Notes: generated by a model not told the origin, from the sequence alone. Shown: positions 23,846-36,000, numbered from the stretch's first letter. The stretch: 64,000 nt of DNA from Plasmopara viticola (GCA_001695595.3 MBPM02000011.1:124001-188000); one strand, 5' to 3'. Numbers and translations: made by a program.

Positions 23846-25465
23846 ATGTCAAGCTCGAGGTTCTCGTTTGCGTGTTTCACCATCTGGGCTCCGGAATCAC
23901 TTCAAGTTGCTGCAGTTATGATTGCATCTTATATCGAGTTGTCGCCAGATGTCCGCAAACTGTTCCATCAAGGTTATGCCAATGATCCTGAGTTTCAAGA
24001 CTCATGGACGAAGTCTGATACTGACACATTGTTTATCAAACATGACGAATTATTGTTTCTACGTACTTCCAACAAAGCTGCAAGACTTTGTGTGCCGAAC
24101 AACGATCGTTTGCGAACTCAAGTCATTTCGCAATATCATGACTCTGCTATAGCTGCTCATCCTGGCAATCGCAGAACTTTCTTGCGAGTTGCACAGTGGT
24201 ATTATTGAAAGACACTACAAGATGACATCAAGGAATATGTCAAGACGTGTGAAACTTGTACACGCTGGAAACATGACAATCAACGGAAAAATGGATTACT
24301 TATGGCAATCCCAATACCTGAGCAATGCTGGCATGTTGTGTCAATGGATTTTATAACTGGAATACCTGTTTCGAATGGTTTTGATGCCATTTTATCTGTT
24401 GTCGACAAATTGTCAAAACGTACCAAGTGCGCTGCAGTGCATGCGAATGATGATGCATCTGCAACAGCCAAAGCATTCTTTGACGCTGTAGTTCGACACC
24501 ATGGATTACCTGAAGTTATCATCAGTGACAGAGATTGCAAGTTCATTTCATCATTTTGGAAGTCTCTGATGACAATCATGGGTGTTCGACTTAGTATGAC
24601 AACAGCACACCGTGCTCAAGCCGATGGACAAACGGAACGACAAAACTTAGTCGTTGAAGATGCTCTTAGATGTATGGTGTCCTATCACGGAATAGATTGG
24701 ACAAATCACTTAGGCACCATCGAATATGCTCATTCAACACTTGTCAGTGCATCTACTGGATATTCTCCATTTGAGATTGACACCGGAAGAAAAGAACGTT
24801 CTCCTTGGCAAAAAGGAATAAGTGGTAACGATTCGAAAGTGAAAATTGATATTCAGGCTAAAGAGTTCGTGGAAAAAAGACAAAAGATAATTAAACAAGC
24901 ACGAAAGAATCTACTTAAAGCTCAAGCCACTCAGAAGCAATATTATGATCAGAAACGTAGAGTACATCAAGTTGAATTTCAAGTTGGAGATCTAGTTATG
25001 CTAGATACTCGAAGAATCTCTCCAAGACATGCTGCCAAAGATATGGAAAATAAACGAGCGAAATTTGCAGCAAGAAAAGTTGGGCCATATGAAATCATCA
25101 AGATGATTAATCTTAATGTGGCAAAACGCAAGTTGCCACCAAGCATGAAGAGAATCATTCCGACCTTTAATGTCGATGTATTGTCGAAGTACGAGCCGAC
25201 ACCAGACAAGTTCCTTAGTCGTCCTATCCCCAAAGCGTCGAAGTTTGTGGACAATGACCTAGCTGATCAGCTTCAAATCATGCAACGTGTTTTGAAGAAG
25301 AGACAATTTAATCGCCAACCCAAATGGCTTGTCCAGTGGCATGGTGAAACAGAAGAAAAAGCTAGCTGGGAAAAAGAAAAAGATATTCGACACGTAGCTC
25401 ATTGGAATGATCTCGTTGCCGACTTTAAACAGCGACAACGAGAGATCAAACCGGGGAGGATGTAA
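23846..25465 (+). pseudogene. Integrase with C-terminal chromodomain, one in-frame TGA
   Basis: One frame across 23846-25465, interrupted only by TGA at 24206-24208, inside the HHCC zinc-binding region (AAHPGNRRT ... KTCETCTRW) at a place where related integrases have Trp. The DD35E core is complete: Asp at 24347 (MDFITG), Asp at 24527 (ISDRD) and Glu at 24635 (DGQTERQN). A GPY/F module follows (RKVGPYEIIKMI). The end, about 25271-25430, is a chromodomain (WLVQWHGETEEKASWEKEKDI), which in related elements directs insertion to modified chromatin. It is the best-preserved part of the element. The frame ends four bases inside the 3' LTR. Confidence 0.9.
25453..25460 (+). other. Polypurine tract
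   Basis: The purine run GGGGAGGA lies directly before the 3' LTR, the position of plus-strand priming in LTR retrotransposons. Confidence 0.8.
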
Positions 25466-25771
25466 GGGACCACACTCACATGTTCTAGAACCAATCTAGA
25501 ATGTCAGTGAGCTTAGGTTACAAACATCCTATATGTTTTCGATAATAAAACTTAACCCACATTCAAGGAGAGATGATACATATATTTATATTAGTATATA
25601 GGAAAGGCGACGTACTAGGAGGAGTGACTTACATGAGAAAAACAGTAGGAAGAAAGTGGATACGTTACTTATCAGTCTAAGAAATAATATCTCTTTTTAG
25701 TTCGCCACAAATCTTCAAGTCAACCTACAACCTACAGTCCAACACCGCCGACCAGCACCCAGATCCTCACA
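25461..25771 (+). repeat. 3' LTR of the chromovirus
   Basis: Same length and ends as the 5' LTR. About 15 differences by eye are scattered, with a small cluster around the GAATTAATAC / GAGATGATAC stretch. Confidence 0.95.
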
Positions 25772-27865
25772 GGCAGGAGCTGCTGCGAAGGTGAAAGTGG
25801 CCTGTTTTGGCGCTTTCTATAAACGACGACTACACATTCATGTGGAGCGCGAAGTAAAGCATAAGCGATCTTCCTAGCGCCATCATTAATATACAAGTAG
25901 TACGTTAATCCCGCTTCAAAGTTTTTGTGGGAGCCGAGGACCATTTCGAGAAAAATTGCTTGCAGGCTGTTGCATTCTAGAATCGGTAGTTGCGAATGCT
26001 TTGCAAATGATCGGTAATTCTTGGGCCACTTGCTAAGAAAAAGTGACTGAGACCCTTTCCTGCGCTCAAAGCTCAAACTATTGGCTAATTGCTCAGCATT
26101 GTATCAAAGTGAAAACTTCTTTACTATTATTGCATAAGAAATTGCCGTATATTTGCCCCACCAAGTAAACAATGCTCTTAGCTCACAAACGTGAACAACT
26201 TTTTTAGAGGGGTTGCCCTCCGGACTAAAATACTTTTACATTTCACCCTGTCATAATAACAACTCGGACTGAAAGTTGGGTTATACGAGTTAAGATTTTT
26301 TTGGTGATATCTCTGAAATCATTTAGGTCACCGAGTGGGCGTAAATTGACTACAAGTGGTATGTGCACCTTGCACAGAAGAGGCATGAGAAAAAAATACG
26401 GTCTTTCCATGAACGACCGCTTACTTTATCTGGTCTTGAAGCGATCGACGCGTGCAATATGGTGCAGTTTAAAGTCTGATTTTTTTAACGCACTATTTTT
26501 ACATATGCACTGTATCTAACTCTGTATTACATACATATTCCGGTATCATTTAGTAAGCAATCCAGTATGGATAACAGAAGGGTACTTGTCGTGCATCTAG
26601 TGTTTATTGTTTTGCAACATCTATAATCCCACACCCTACTTTTTATAGCACCCCTACACCACCTTCTTGGTACTTGATTGACTGTTGAGACACAAAAATG
26701 CACAAAATTGCACAGAAGTGCACAAAAAGTCGAAATGCAGAAAATCGGGTGAATATCGAAGTAAAAACTGAAGACGAAGGAGGAGCTGAAGCCAAGGTCG
26801 TACTTGGCGAGTACGACGCAGAAGAGGTTAAATTTGCACCGGTGCAGACTGCAGAAAACACACAATGAACCCATCGACAGCTGGGCAATAAGAAGTTTTT
26901 GTGGAGAGCTTCAGTTAGGCGAGAAGTATCTTTTAACAAGTCAGATTGCGAACCAGATTAAGAGACTTGATGAAGTACGTTTACTAGAGTTGTTACGCAG
27001 TGGCTGGCTTTAACAAGAGTCTGATATGCATTGACCTGAGAGTTTTTGGGAAAAGTGGAAACGACAATACTTCGTACTGATTATGAGAAGGAACATAGCA
27101 AGAGGAGAGTACTGCATTGCTGTAAAACTACAAAGGCAGCAACTTTGGCAAGCTACGTGGAGATTTTCATTCGCAGGATGGCATGCGGTCTGTTCGCTTC
27201 TATGGAACCAAGCGACCGTTCTGATTTAAGGCAGCTGAAGAAAATTTTTCTTTTGTTTGCTCTGGATTAAACGACGACGATGCGAGCGCCTGGGTCTGTT
27301 TACTGCAAAGTTGGTTAGGCGGTGGAAACGGTACTATACCGCCTTCTGCTGCCCTACTCCACTCGCTATCCAGTACCAAGCATTCACAATCGGTGGATGG
27401 CTCGTATTCGCACTAGCATGATCAATGCACGGAGCATTCACATCGTTGCAGAGCTGCGTCGAGTGTTTGACTAGCTGGGATATTTGAAAGATTAAAACCT
27501 TTAACCATTCAAGATTTGCATACATTGCACCTGATAGAGCTTTTGATTGCATCGCTTGCTTGTGCAACGTTCAAAATTCAAATTAAAGGGGGGTTTAGCC
27601 CTGTATTTGCTAATTGAGGTGCTATAAAAAGTATGACGGTGGGAGGAGCTAGCGGCTCCCTTGCAAGAAGCTTAACGTAGCGAGATCTACCTGTTGAAAG
27701 GCGTGTGATTCTTACAAATAAGAAAAGAAAAAAATACTTGAAAGAAGGTCAGAAACAAAAAATAAATCCGTCTTTTTTAATTTTAATACACTGCGCCCAT
27801 TTTTTACGGTAGAATAAATGCCGCTGGCAGTATCGGTAATCAATCAAATGTAACCCCGCTATCGT
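25772..27865. other. Intergenic sequence between the retrotransposon and the gene island
   Basis: No supported gene. A 58-residue ATG frame near 26699 is acidic and fairly protein-like (VKTEDEGGAEAKVVLGEYD). It runs into a second frame (26804-27013) and then 27046-27270, together resembling a decayed gene of unknown type. A 115-residue frame at 25732-26076 (minus) overlaps the LTR and is probably chance. Confidence 0.4.
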
Positions 27866-29295
27866 TTACTCTTCCTTTTCGGCGAGCAAATACTGATACA
27901 TAGCGTCTTCCGACTTGCAGAAGTGCCATAAGCTCGGCGATGCCTGGAAAAGCTCCACCGATTGTGTAAGCGTCATGAGCTTCACGTTAATGTCTTCAAT
28001 GAACTCCCACGAGCTCTCCTGCAAGTCATATAAATTACTAAATGTCCAATTACTAATAAATTCTATAAGACACGATACGTACGTAAATGGAACTCTCAAG
28101 CTCAATCGCATCCTGACAAAAGTCTGTCGCTTGCTTTACATCTAAGTCAAGAGACTCAACTGCGGCGAAAGCGACCGCCATCTCTTCGCGTTTCTGATTC
28201 ATTATTTCCAGACACGACTTCAGATTCACGACCAAGAATGATAGTCCTGCTAGCTGTTGACTTTGGCCTGCAAATATTTAAAAATCACAATTAGGCACTA
28301 AGTCTCCAAGTGCAATTCCACGTCATTATAATTTACTCACGGCTGAGCATAATGCTGGACGGGGTTAATGCCGCAATACCCGAAAGAAATAAACTTTTGC
28401 CAGCGAGCGATATGGGTAAGCTAAGTCCACTCGTCGCCGGGGCAGCAACCACTCCAGCAACACCCACAACCGCGCCAGCCACAACACCAGCGGCACCCGC
28501 AGCCACTCCCGTGCCACTAAAATCTGCCGATCGTCCTCTCAGATGCAGCAGTGTAATGCTTTGTACCATCAACTTGGTGCACTCGATCGCCAAATCATCC
28601 ATTTCATCCAAACTCCCTTTCATTTCCGACACCATGGACTGGGTACTGTGCGCCATCCTCGTCAGTGCCCACTCGGCTCGCCGTGCATTTCTTTTCTCCT
28701 CACTATGGTCTTTAGCCTGCAGTGGTGGAATTACAGCCTCCCTCAATTTGCTTAAATAGTCCGTCAGTGTAGCGATTTCGTTTGCAAACTGAGCAAACAT
28801 GAGATTGCACTGCTCGAGATGCGCCTGACTACGCTCCACTAGCTCTTCGCACTTAGCTAGCGTAGTATTAGCCAATTTAACGAGCGTTCGTAGTCGGTTG
28901 GAAAACTTAAACGCTTTCTGCAGCTTCTGCACGACTTCCTGTAGACGCTGGAGCTGCTCCTCTTCCGTCTCCACCACAAGCCACTCTGCTCTTAGTACGC
29001 GCTCGGAGTCGTCAGGAGTAAAGGCTCTCTGCATTGTGTTCACCATACGATCAAGTCCTACTCCTTGAATACCTTTAATTATTGCCATCCGACTGCTTTC
29101 AAAAATGTCGGAGCTTGAGCGCTTCTTCGTCTCCAACGCGGGGTCCACAACGCTCGCGAATGGTTTAGTGCTGGGCAGGTCCTCAGTCGTGAAGCTACGT
29201 TGCACTACCTGCGGAGAAAACATTCCACTTCCATGGCGTACCAGCGCTAGATCATCGCGGCTATCCTCACGCGCGTACCTCGGAGACAGCGCCAT
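27866..29295 (-). CDS. Coiled-coil protein with a Gly/Ala-rich hydrophobic segment, three exons
   Basis: Exons 28341-29295, 28083-28267 and 27866-28018. Introns 28268-28340 (73 bp, GTGAGT...TGCAG) and 28019-28082 (64 bp, GTACGT...TGCAG) keep phase, giving 430 residues. Residues ~1-65 are Ser/charged and probably disordered. Residues ~105-235 are heptad-rich and Glu/Lys/Leu-rich, typical of long helices. At 261-312 lies a hydrophobic stretch: VVAGAVVGVAGVVA, a short Ser/Pro break, then GKSLFLSGIAAL. More amphipathic helix follows. Helix bundle, hydrophobic hairpin, helix bundle is the layout of apolipoprotein-L-like and other helical membrane-inserting proteins, but I see no sequence motif that proves such membership. 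No signal peptide is visible. It is divergently transcribed from NOP53 226 bp away. Confidence 0.8.
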
Positions 29296-29521
29296 CGTTT
29301 TCTTTTACTCAACTCAGACGCAACGCAGTACCAAAAGAGCGTGTTTATAATCCGGTGGCAGCTTGCGATCTTACAGATCGAACATGTTCTGTCCCGATTT
29401 ATGAAGAAAGGGAGCAGCGTAAAAAAGGGTTTATGATCCGGTGGTAGCTTGTAACCTTACCGATTAAACACAATTTGCCACGATTCGACTATTATCTACT
29501 GGCTGGCATTTCGAACAAAGC
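29296..29521. promoter_or_regulatory. Shared divergent promoter with an imperfect tandem repeat
   Basis: 226 bp between two start codons. Two copies of a ~60-bp unit, at about 29342-29400 and 29428-29487, are aligned by GTTTATAATCCGGTGGCAGC and GTTTATGATCCGGTGGTAGC; similarity falls off to the right (GATCTTACAGAT / ACCTTACCGAT). Either copy may carry sites for both genes. GGCATTTCGAACAAAG just before the NOP53 ATG loosely resembles the oomycete initiator type (CATT plus pyrimidines), which is tentative. Confidence 0.55.
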
Positions 29522-30778
29522 ATGGGGACTAAACGTCGTCGTCAACAGCGTGTTAAACTCATCGGTGTGCAGGTGGAGGAAAGTATTCAACAAGACGCGG
29601 AGGACAAGAAGTTGAAGCATGTGGAGGCTGAACAACTGTTTCAGGTGGATAGCAAAGGCGGTGATGGGCCTTCTCGCCTAACCAAAAAGCAGAAACTTGA
29701 GAAGATGCAAAAGGACCCGATTCTGGCCAGCACCCGAAAATTTATTGCCGCAAAGGTCCACAAGGGGGAGAAGATAGCTGTAAAGAATCTGAAGCAGCAA
29801 AAGTTGCAAAGTAAACAGCAAAAGGAAGCTAAGAAGCCAAAAATAATCAAGGACCTTTGGGATCAGGATGGTAACATCAAGGATGACGAAGAGAATCAGA
29901 AATTGGACGAGTATGTAGCGCCCGTAGTAGCTAAAAAAATTAAGCGGCGCAAATTGGTGGCTTCTACCAAGTACGCGGTGGCCCCTGTAGAAGTAGCGGC
30001 TGCGGGTCAGTCGTACCACCCGGACTTTGAATCGCATCAGGACGTTATGGCCGAGGCCGTGGCGCAGGAGCTTGAGAAGCGCGAAAAGAAGGCAAAGCTG
30101 CAGGAACCTATCTGCAAGGGAATGTCCGAGGAGACGCTTCAATATATCAGACAGGACTCAGAGGATGACTTAAGTGACTCAGAGATCGATGATACCGAGA
30201 GGAAGACACGCAAACGGCCTGAGAAAGTGACACGTGCGCAGCGCAACAAGCGCTCGAGACACAAACAGGTCGAGCTTAAACATCAGTTGCGGCGTGGTGA
30301 GAAGTCGATCATCAAACAGATTAATGGGTACATTTATTGTCTTGCGGTTATGGTAAAATTTGTACTAATTTACGACACTGAATCAGTTCAAAGTACATTC
30401 TTCGAGATATTTTGAACAGTGAGAAGGAAGCAGCTAAAAAGCAGGAGCTGAAAAAGTTGCAACGGGAACAAAAACTGCTGGAGCCGCCTTTGGTTCGCGT
30501 GGGTGGAAAATACATGTGAGTGAACTGTGCCGTAAGTTATCATATACGTGTTGCAGTGTGACCGACGGCGTTTCTTTTGTCTGCTCTGCAGCAAACTCGA
30601 ACGCGAGACTCCTGTTTCGTTTTCGGAGGAGCTTACCGGCAACATGCGGACGCTCAAACCTAAAGGCAACCCGCTTTTAGATCGCTTTGATAGTCTCCAC
30701 AAGCGCAATCGATTTCAGATTGGTCGTCCTAAAAAGACGCGCAAGGCCAAGGTGAAAATAATTGAGGCAAAAAAATAG
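29522..30778 (+). CDS. NOP53: Ribosome biogenesis protein NOP53 (GLTSCR2 family)
   Basis: Nucleolar factor for late 60S assembly; in yeast it recruits the exosome helicase Mtr4 for 5.8S/ITS2 processing (family knowledge). Exons 29522-30327, 30420-30515 and 30592-30778; introns of 92 bp (GTACAT...ACAG) and 76 bp (GTGAGT...TGCAG). Spliced length 1089 nt, 362 residues, in frame. The protein is very rich in Lys, Arg, Glu and Gln, with basic clusters suited to nucleolar targeting. The C-terminal conserved block VSFSEELTGNMRTLKPKGN followed by DRFDSLHKRN matches the family hallmark (SDELSGSLR.LKPEGN..KDRF.SLQKRN). An earlier AG at 30555-30556 was rejected as acceptor because it breaks the frame. 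Confidence 0.93.
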
Positions 30779-31016
30779 TGCTATCGTTTCCGTCCTTATG
30801 GCATTGTCCATAGATAGATTTTGAATAACATTTTTCTCGTTTACAACGTTTCGTTCAAAATAAGGGAGAATCAATCTTTGGTCAGCACATAACGAACTGC
30901 GAAGGCATCAAGGTCAAACGATGCGTTTAAGCGTATGTTTAATATCTCTATTTTCCAAAAAGCGTAGCTGTCAACAATATTTGCGCAATATTTTGCTGCA
31001 GCGTTTTCGCTTTGAT

Positions 31017-32782
31017 ATGCGTGGTGCACAGGTGGTGGAAGTTCGTCGAGAGGAATATGAAAGCAATAAGCGCTTGGTTTTTAACAAAATTCACCGGCGT
31101 TTGGTAATTCTCGTAGTCCTAATTGGTCTTTTATCCGTCGTCGCTCTAATTCTCGGCGGTGTACGGCCGTGTTGTTCTTTTAAGTGATGTTGTAAGGCTC
31201 TGAGTATGGTGTGCTTCCTCTAGGTCGTTCGAATGGTTCACGCCAAGATTCTCAAGTTTCACAAAATATCAGGTCATGTGACTTTGGCCAATTTGTACTT
31301 CGTATATGCGGCAATGTCACTCGCCTTTAGCCTCCACGGAATCTTTATTATTTTCAAGTGGCGAAAGATGCAGCTAGATGGAAACCGTATGATCATGCAC
31401 GTGCGCACAGTTTCTATTCTTGGAGCCGGGTCGTGTGCGATAGGTTGGCTTAAATTGTTTAGACTTGGCGCGCTATATTGATTTGAGTTTACGTAGCTCT
31501 GTGGCTGGGTATTGCTACACTCTCGGCATTCGGATTGGTGGAGGTGCATCTCATCCTATCGCTCGATATTAATCTAATATACCTTGTTACGCTTATTTTG
31601 GTCACGGTAAGGCTTTGAACAAACTGGTTGCTAGTGCTGTTTTGACCTGCGTGGTTCAAATGAAAGGTGCATCTCGTCATCTCACCGTGGCTTTTGTGTA
31701 CAATTCATCGCAAAGCATCACAGGCGGACGATATTTTTGGGTTTGTTGTAGATTTTGATTAGTTAAATTTCGTTTAAAACCGACTTTTTTGACACGATTT
31801 ACATGACTCTTCTAGGGCAGAGTTTCTATCCGATATTCGGCATCCTCGAAAGCATCACGAGGACTATGACGATGATGCAATTTGTTCAATCACAGACGAT
31901 CACGAGGGCATTTTTGGAGCAGAAAGTAATTCCAATTGCTCTCACCTACAACTAGCAATGGATGGAGACGACGACAAGAAATTGCACCGAACTTGTCGAC
32001 AACAAAGCCTACTTGTTGTTTCCCCTGGAATGTTAATTACAAGCAATGGCGCTGTGTTGGCAAAGCAGCCACATCTTCAGAAATTTTCGATGGCTTCAAA
32101 AGCAGACTTATCACCATCTGACTTTTGGCGGCTCTGGAAACAAACTGAGACCACGTACGATTGTACCGTGGAAATGGAAACTTCGACTAATTTAATTTAT
32201 ATTTTTTCTAGAGGGGCCTTTTCGTGCACATTCGCAAATCAACCATCGCAATCGGACATACAGCATCATTTGGAGGTACACGGATTTCGTGTTGTAGCGG
32301 CTGAGCAAAAGGACTGTGTTCTCCATGTTTACTTTTACGGAAGTCAAGACGAGACCGACGTTGTCTTTTTGTGCGAGTTTGTGCTTCTCTTGGCGCGCAG
32401 ATTCTTCCAGGCCATCTTCAAATGCAAGGCACGCTCGCTAGAATTTATCCATGGCTTGTCGATATACTTACCTCTCATTTCCCAACTTTTTAAGAATCAG
32501 GAAACGGCTTCTGACTTCGTCTCAAGGTTTAATCTTCAGGATGTTTTAGTTGTTGAGGGTGAGTAAGCAGCCAAATGGAACTTTCACATATATCATTCAA
32601 CAAATAATTAAATTGCCGATTTGGTCGCTAATTTAACAGTTTTTATACAAGGGCGAATTTTGCATAGACAAATGTCAGTTTTAGCAAATTGCATAGCTGC
32701 CATTTTTGACCTAATATTCGCTAAAGCATACAAACTTCGAGGTAAGCAACCATACGAAGTCGAGGCAACATACAAACAATAA
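31017..32782 (+). CDS. Four-TM protein with a large C-terminal domain of unknown function, six exons
   Basis: Not recognised. Exons 31017-31160, 31224-31443, 31497-31606, 31667-31740, 31816-32558 and 32640-32782 sum to 1434 nt (477 residues), every junction in phase. The introns are 53-81 bp; the second donor (GTTGGC) is non-consensus and GTGCGA ten bases upstream is an alternative. Hydrophobic segments lie near residues 29-48 (VILVVLIGLLSVVALILGG), 70-91, 112-135 and 145-170. Next comes an acidic linker (HHEDYDDD ... MDGDDDKK). The C-terminal ~210 residues look like a folded mixed alpha/beta domain (LLVVSPGMLITSNGAVLA, TNLIYIFSRGAFSCTFAN, LHVYFYGSQDETDVVFL). An in-frame start at 30921 would add 32 residues. 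The last exon is short and its end is the least certain part. Confidence 0.75.
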
Positions 32783-33049
32783 GTCATGTAGTGTAAGAGG
32801 CACTTTAGAAGTGTAATCGTATTCCTATGCTTTGGAAGAGGCTACGCCGGTGACTTTTGTCGAGTTAATCGGCGACTTTCGTCTACAAAAGCAATGCAGA
32901 CTGCACTTCCGAGTGAGATTTTATCGATAGAAATAAGGCTCCTGAAACACTTGCGAGAAATATGTGCATGCAGTAAAATTAAATTATGCAGAGAGAACCT
33001 GCTAAAATGTTGGTAATATAAACTTTTGAAACATTCCGCCAGTTGAAGC

Positions 33050-36000
33050 ATGGCGACCAAGCTAAGCGAGCGACTCGAAGAGCTGGCAGCTTTTTTGGTG
33101 CATGCACACGCTGTGGATAGCATAGAGGAGACGCTAAGTCACCTGCAGATGGAGGTTGCAGAGGCTATGATGCTCTCTCGGGCCTCGGCGCAGCAGTGCA
33201 CTATCTTTTTGTTTCAAAGCATGGACCCGCCCAGTCTACTGCGCTTCTTGAGCAGTAGTGCCGAATTTACCGACAATGCGCGTAAGCGTGAGATTTCAGT
33301 GGCTAGAGGAGGCGTATTGGAGATGCTAGCTACCTTTCTTAAAGCTTACGGAGCGCACCGCGCGCTCTCAAAACAGCATGTAGTAGACTTGTATAAGGCC
33401 TGTCAGCAGACGGCACGCATCGATCCATTTAATCGAGTCAAGGCTCAAGCGCTGAATGTAGGGAACACCGCTATCGGCTCTATACCCGAGCAAATTAATT
33501 TTGCTACTGAGTCTAGTATTGTGTGTTCGTAGGTGGTGATGCACGCGCTAAAGTACGCAGACAAACACACGACTCATGAGGACATCGAGCCTCGAGCTTA
33601 CGTAGAGAAATTGTTTCACGATATTAAGTTTTCGAAGGCGTCGCAAACTGCAAAGGGGCAAATGTTGGAGGTCATTGGCTATTTGGTAGAAAAGTTTTCG
33701 AACGAGGTGGGAGAAAACGTACCAACTTTGCTAGATTGGATTGAAAACGAGTTGGAAAAACAATTTTCAAGCAATTCACCCGAGATGATGATCGTGAATG
33801 GTCTACTATTTGCATTGGCTCGTCTGCTAGAGTGTGATACAGAGAGGTACAAGCGAGACGAAGCGCTGCGGAAAAAAATCTACTCGTGAGTTGGTAATCG
33901 AATTCGAAAATTGGCTCGTGTGACTCACCCTTGCGCTTTTTGCCGTAGGTATTTGTTCGCTATATTTGCGACGACAACAAGTGGCAACCTCTCGCGCTAC
34001 CAAGTGACGAAGTCGGCTGAAACCTTTCTTGCGAAGCATGCACAGATGTTTCAGCAGGAAATTGGACCAAATGGCATTGCGTGGTTCTCATACATGAAAT
34101 TTTGCTGTCTTAGCGAAAACAAAACTGTACGTGAGTGACTCATTCCTTTTTTAAACAGCGCATAAACTTTCACTAACAGCACGCCATTCGTACCAGGTCA
34201 AAAAGCATGCATTCGAATGTTCGAATGCAATTCTGCACGCATTGAATGGTTATTTGGCCAAAGCAAAGGACGACTCGCGCAAAATGTGTTTGAACAAAAT
34301 GCTGAAGGACATACTTCCAATTGTAAGCGAATATAGTGTTGGCACGTCAACAATGACGTTTGCCGTGCAATGCCTGGGTTGGCTGGCTCCATCGATCTAC
34401 ATGTTCCTTGGAGCGAAAGGATATGCCAAGATTGAGAAAAAACTTAAAGCGTATGGGGAATCTCTATTAGCACTAGATGCGAAAGCGACGGCATGGAAGT
34501 GGCCTCTTTTTTCCCAATTTGTGCAATGCATCGGACACTTTGTGCTACAGGTAAACTTGTCTGGATGCTGGTGGCTGTTAATGTTTTATTGACAATGTTG
34601 CTTTATCGAAGCGTCGCGAAGTTGTACTCGATGAAGGCTATGTCAAGTTTTTGGGAGACATATTGTGCCATCTAATGACAGCCTATCCTCAATGTCTTTG
34701 GAAGTCTAAAGCCATGATTCACAAATCGATTGCCGCAGTTTTCGTTGCTCTGTCTCGTTGGACCGTGATTGACCTTCTTGTTGATCGCTTTGTGCAGCAC
34801 ACACTGTTGCTAAGTATTGCAAATGTCACAGCTTCGAATCAAGTGGTACGTGTTTGTGTGCAACGCTTAAAAGGCTGTTGCAGTAAGTTTGACCTTATCC
34901 AATTTCCGACAGGTTATTTATCATCCGGATACAGGCGAGTTGGTAACAAAACTTTTATACGAGTATGAAGGTTTTTGGCTGGCCTTATTGCGCAGTCGTT
35001 CAGAAATAGTTGCTGAAATCACAACTGTACCGATTGCAGCTGACAGAGGCGATGTCCAAATGGTAGGGCCCAAAACGTCAGAGCGAACTTTGCAGGCTGT
35101 TATTCTCGATTCCACTGTCAGGCACGTACTTGGCACAATAAGACAGCTTGATCTATCGTACCAGTTTGATTTGCAGGCCACAAACAGTGGAAATACTTTG
35201 ACAGGGTACTCGGTAGGTCTCGCTATGCATGCGAATGGTCAACCACTCGATATCTAAAGACGTTTATTCGTCTACGTCCATATGTAGCCCACCATGCCCC
35301 GAGATCACTCAGTTATGCTTAATTTAACTGAGTTTGTTGAAAGGGTACTTGGTCAACTCCTGAGCTCTTTCTTGTGTCCATGGGTACGATGATACTAGAG
35401 AAATTGAAAACTTGAGTTTGACCTTTCGTTCCTTGTTTCCTCTGGCTGTAACAGATACCTTTGATCATGAATCAGGTTTTTGCATCTACGTCTGACTTAC
35501 CACTGGTGTCATGTTTTTATCGAATTGGAACAGTGGTGGCTAAGGCAATATGTGCTTCAGGATACTTTAAGTCACTATCCACATTTGACACGGTTGGGCA
35601 GTCCCGATTCCGTGATGACTTTACGTCTTTTGTTCAACGAGTTAGTGCCCAAGCACGATTTTACCAAGATGAACTTCTTTTGACATGTTCGGAGTTTGTC
35701 TTGACAGCTCCAATTGGACTTGTAGCCATTCAAGCTATGGTTGGTATCGTTAAGTCGATTCTCGAACTTGGCAAATCCTTTCTTCCAGCCGCCGTAGTGG
35801 CTATCACGGCATTGGAAAGGTGGCAAAAAGAGCGTCCTAACGAGCTTAACGATGTCATTGGTGAAGTGATTCCTTTTCTTTCAGCTTATGTTGATCAAGA
35901 AGAACCCGGCGAGAAAGACTTATTGCTGGTACAAGCGAATCGAAATAGTATGACAAACACGATTTCTGACGAGGCACCTGACCTTGCTCAAATTCAACGT

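Larger units (their letters stand above)
19914..25771 (+). mobile_element. Ty3/gypsy LTR retrotransposon, chromovirus type, degenerate
   Basis: A 5858-bp element bounded by two 311-bp LTRs, with a PBS, gag, and pol in the order protease, reverse transcriptase, RNase H, integrase, chromodomain, then a PPT. The order RT-RH-INT marks Ty3/gypsy, and the C-terminal chromodomain marks a chromovirus. The flanks are GACAG (19909-19913) and GGCAG (25772-25776), a 5-bp target duplication with one change. By eye the LTRs differ at about 15 of 311 positions, so the insertion is not recent. Gag and pol carry several stops and frame changes, so this copy could move only with proteins supplied in trans. Confidence 0.95.

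Noticed and set aside
33458..33532. In-frame TAG at 33530-33532 as stop-codon readthrough, or two separate genes, within DNA-PKcs
   Set aside because: A 75-bp intron (GTAGGG...TCGTAG) removes it exactly in phase and joins family-like text.
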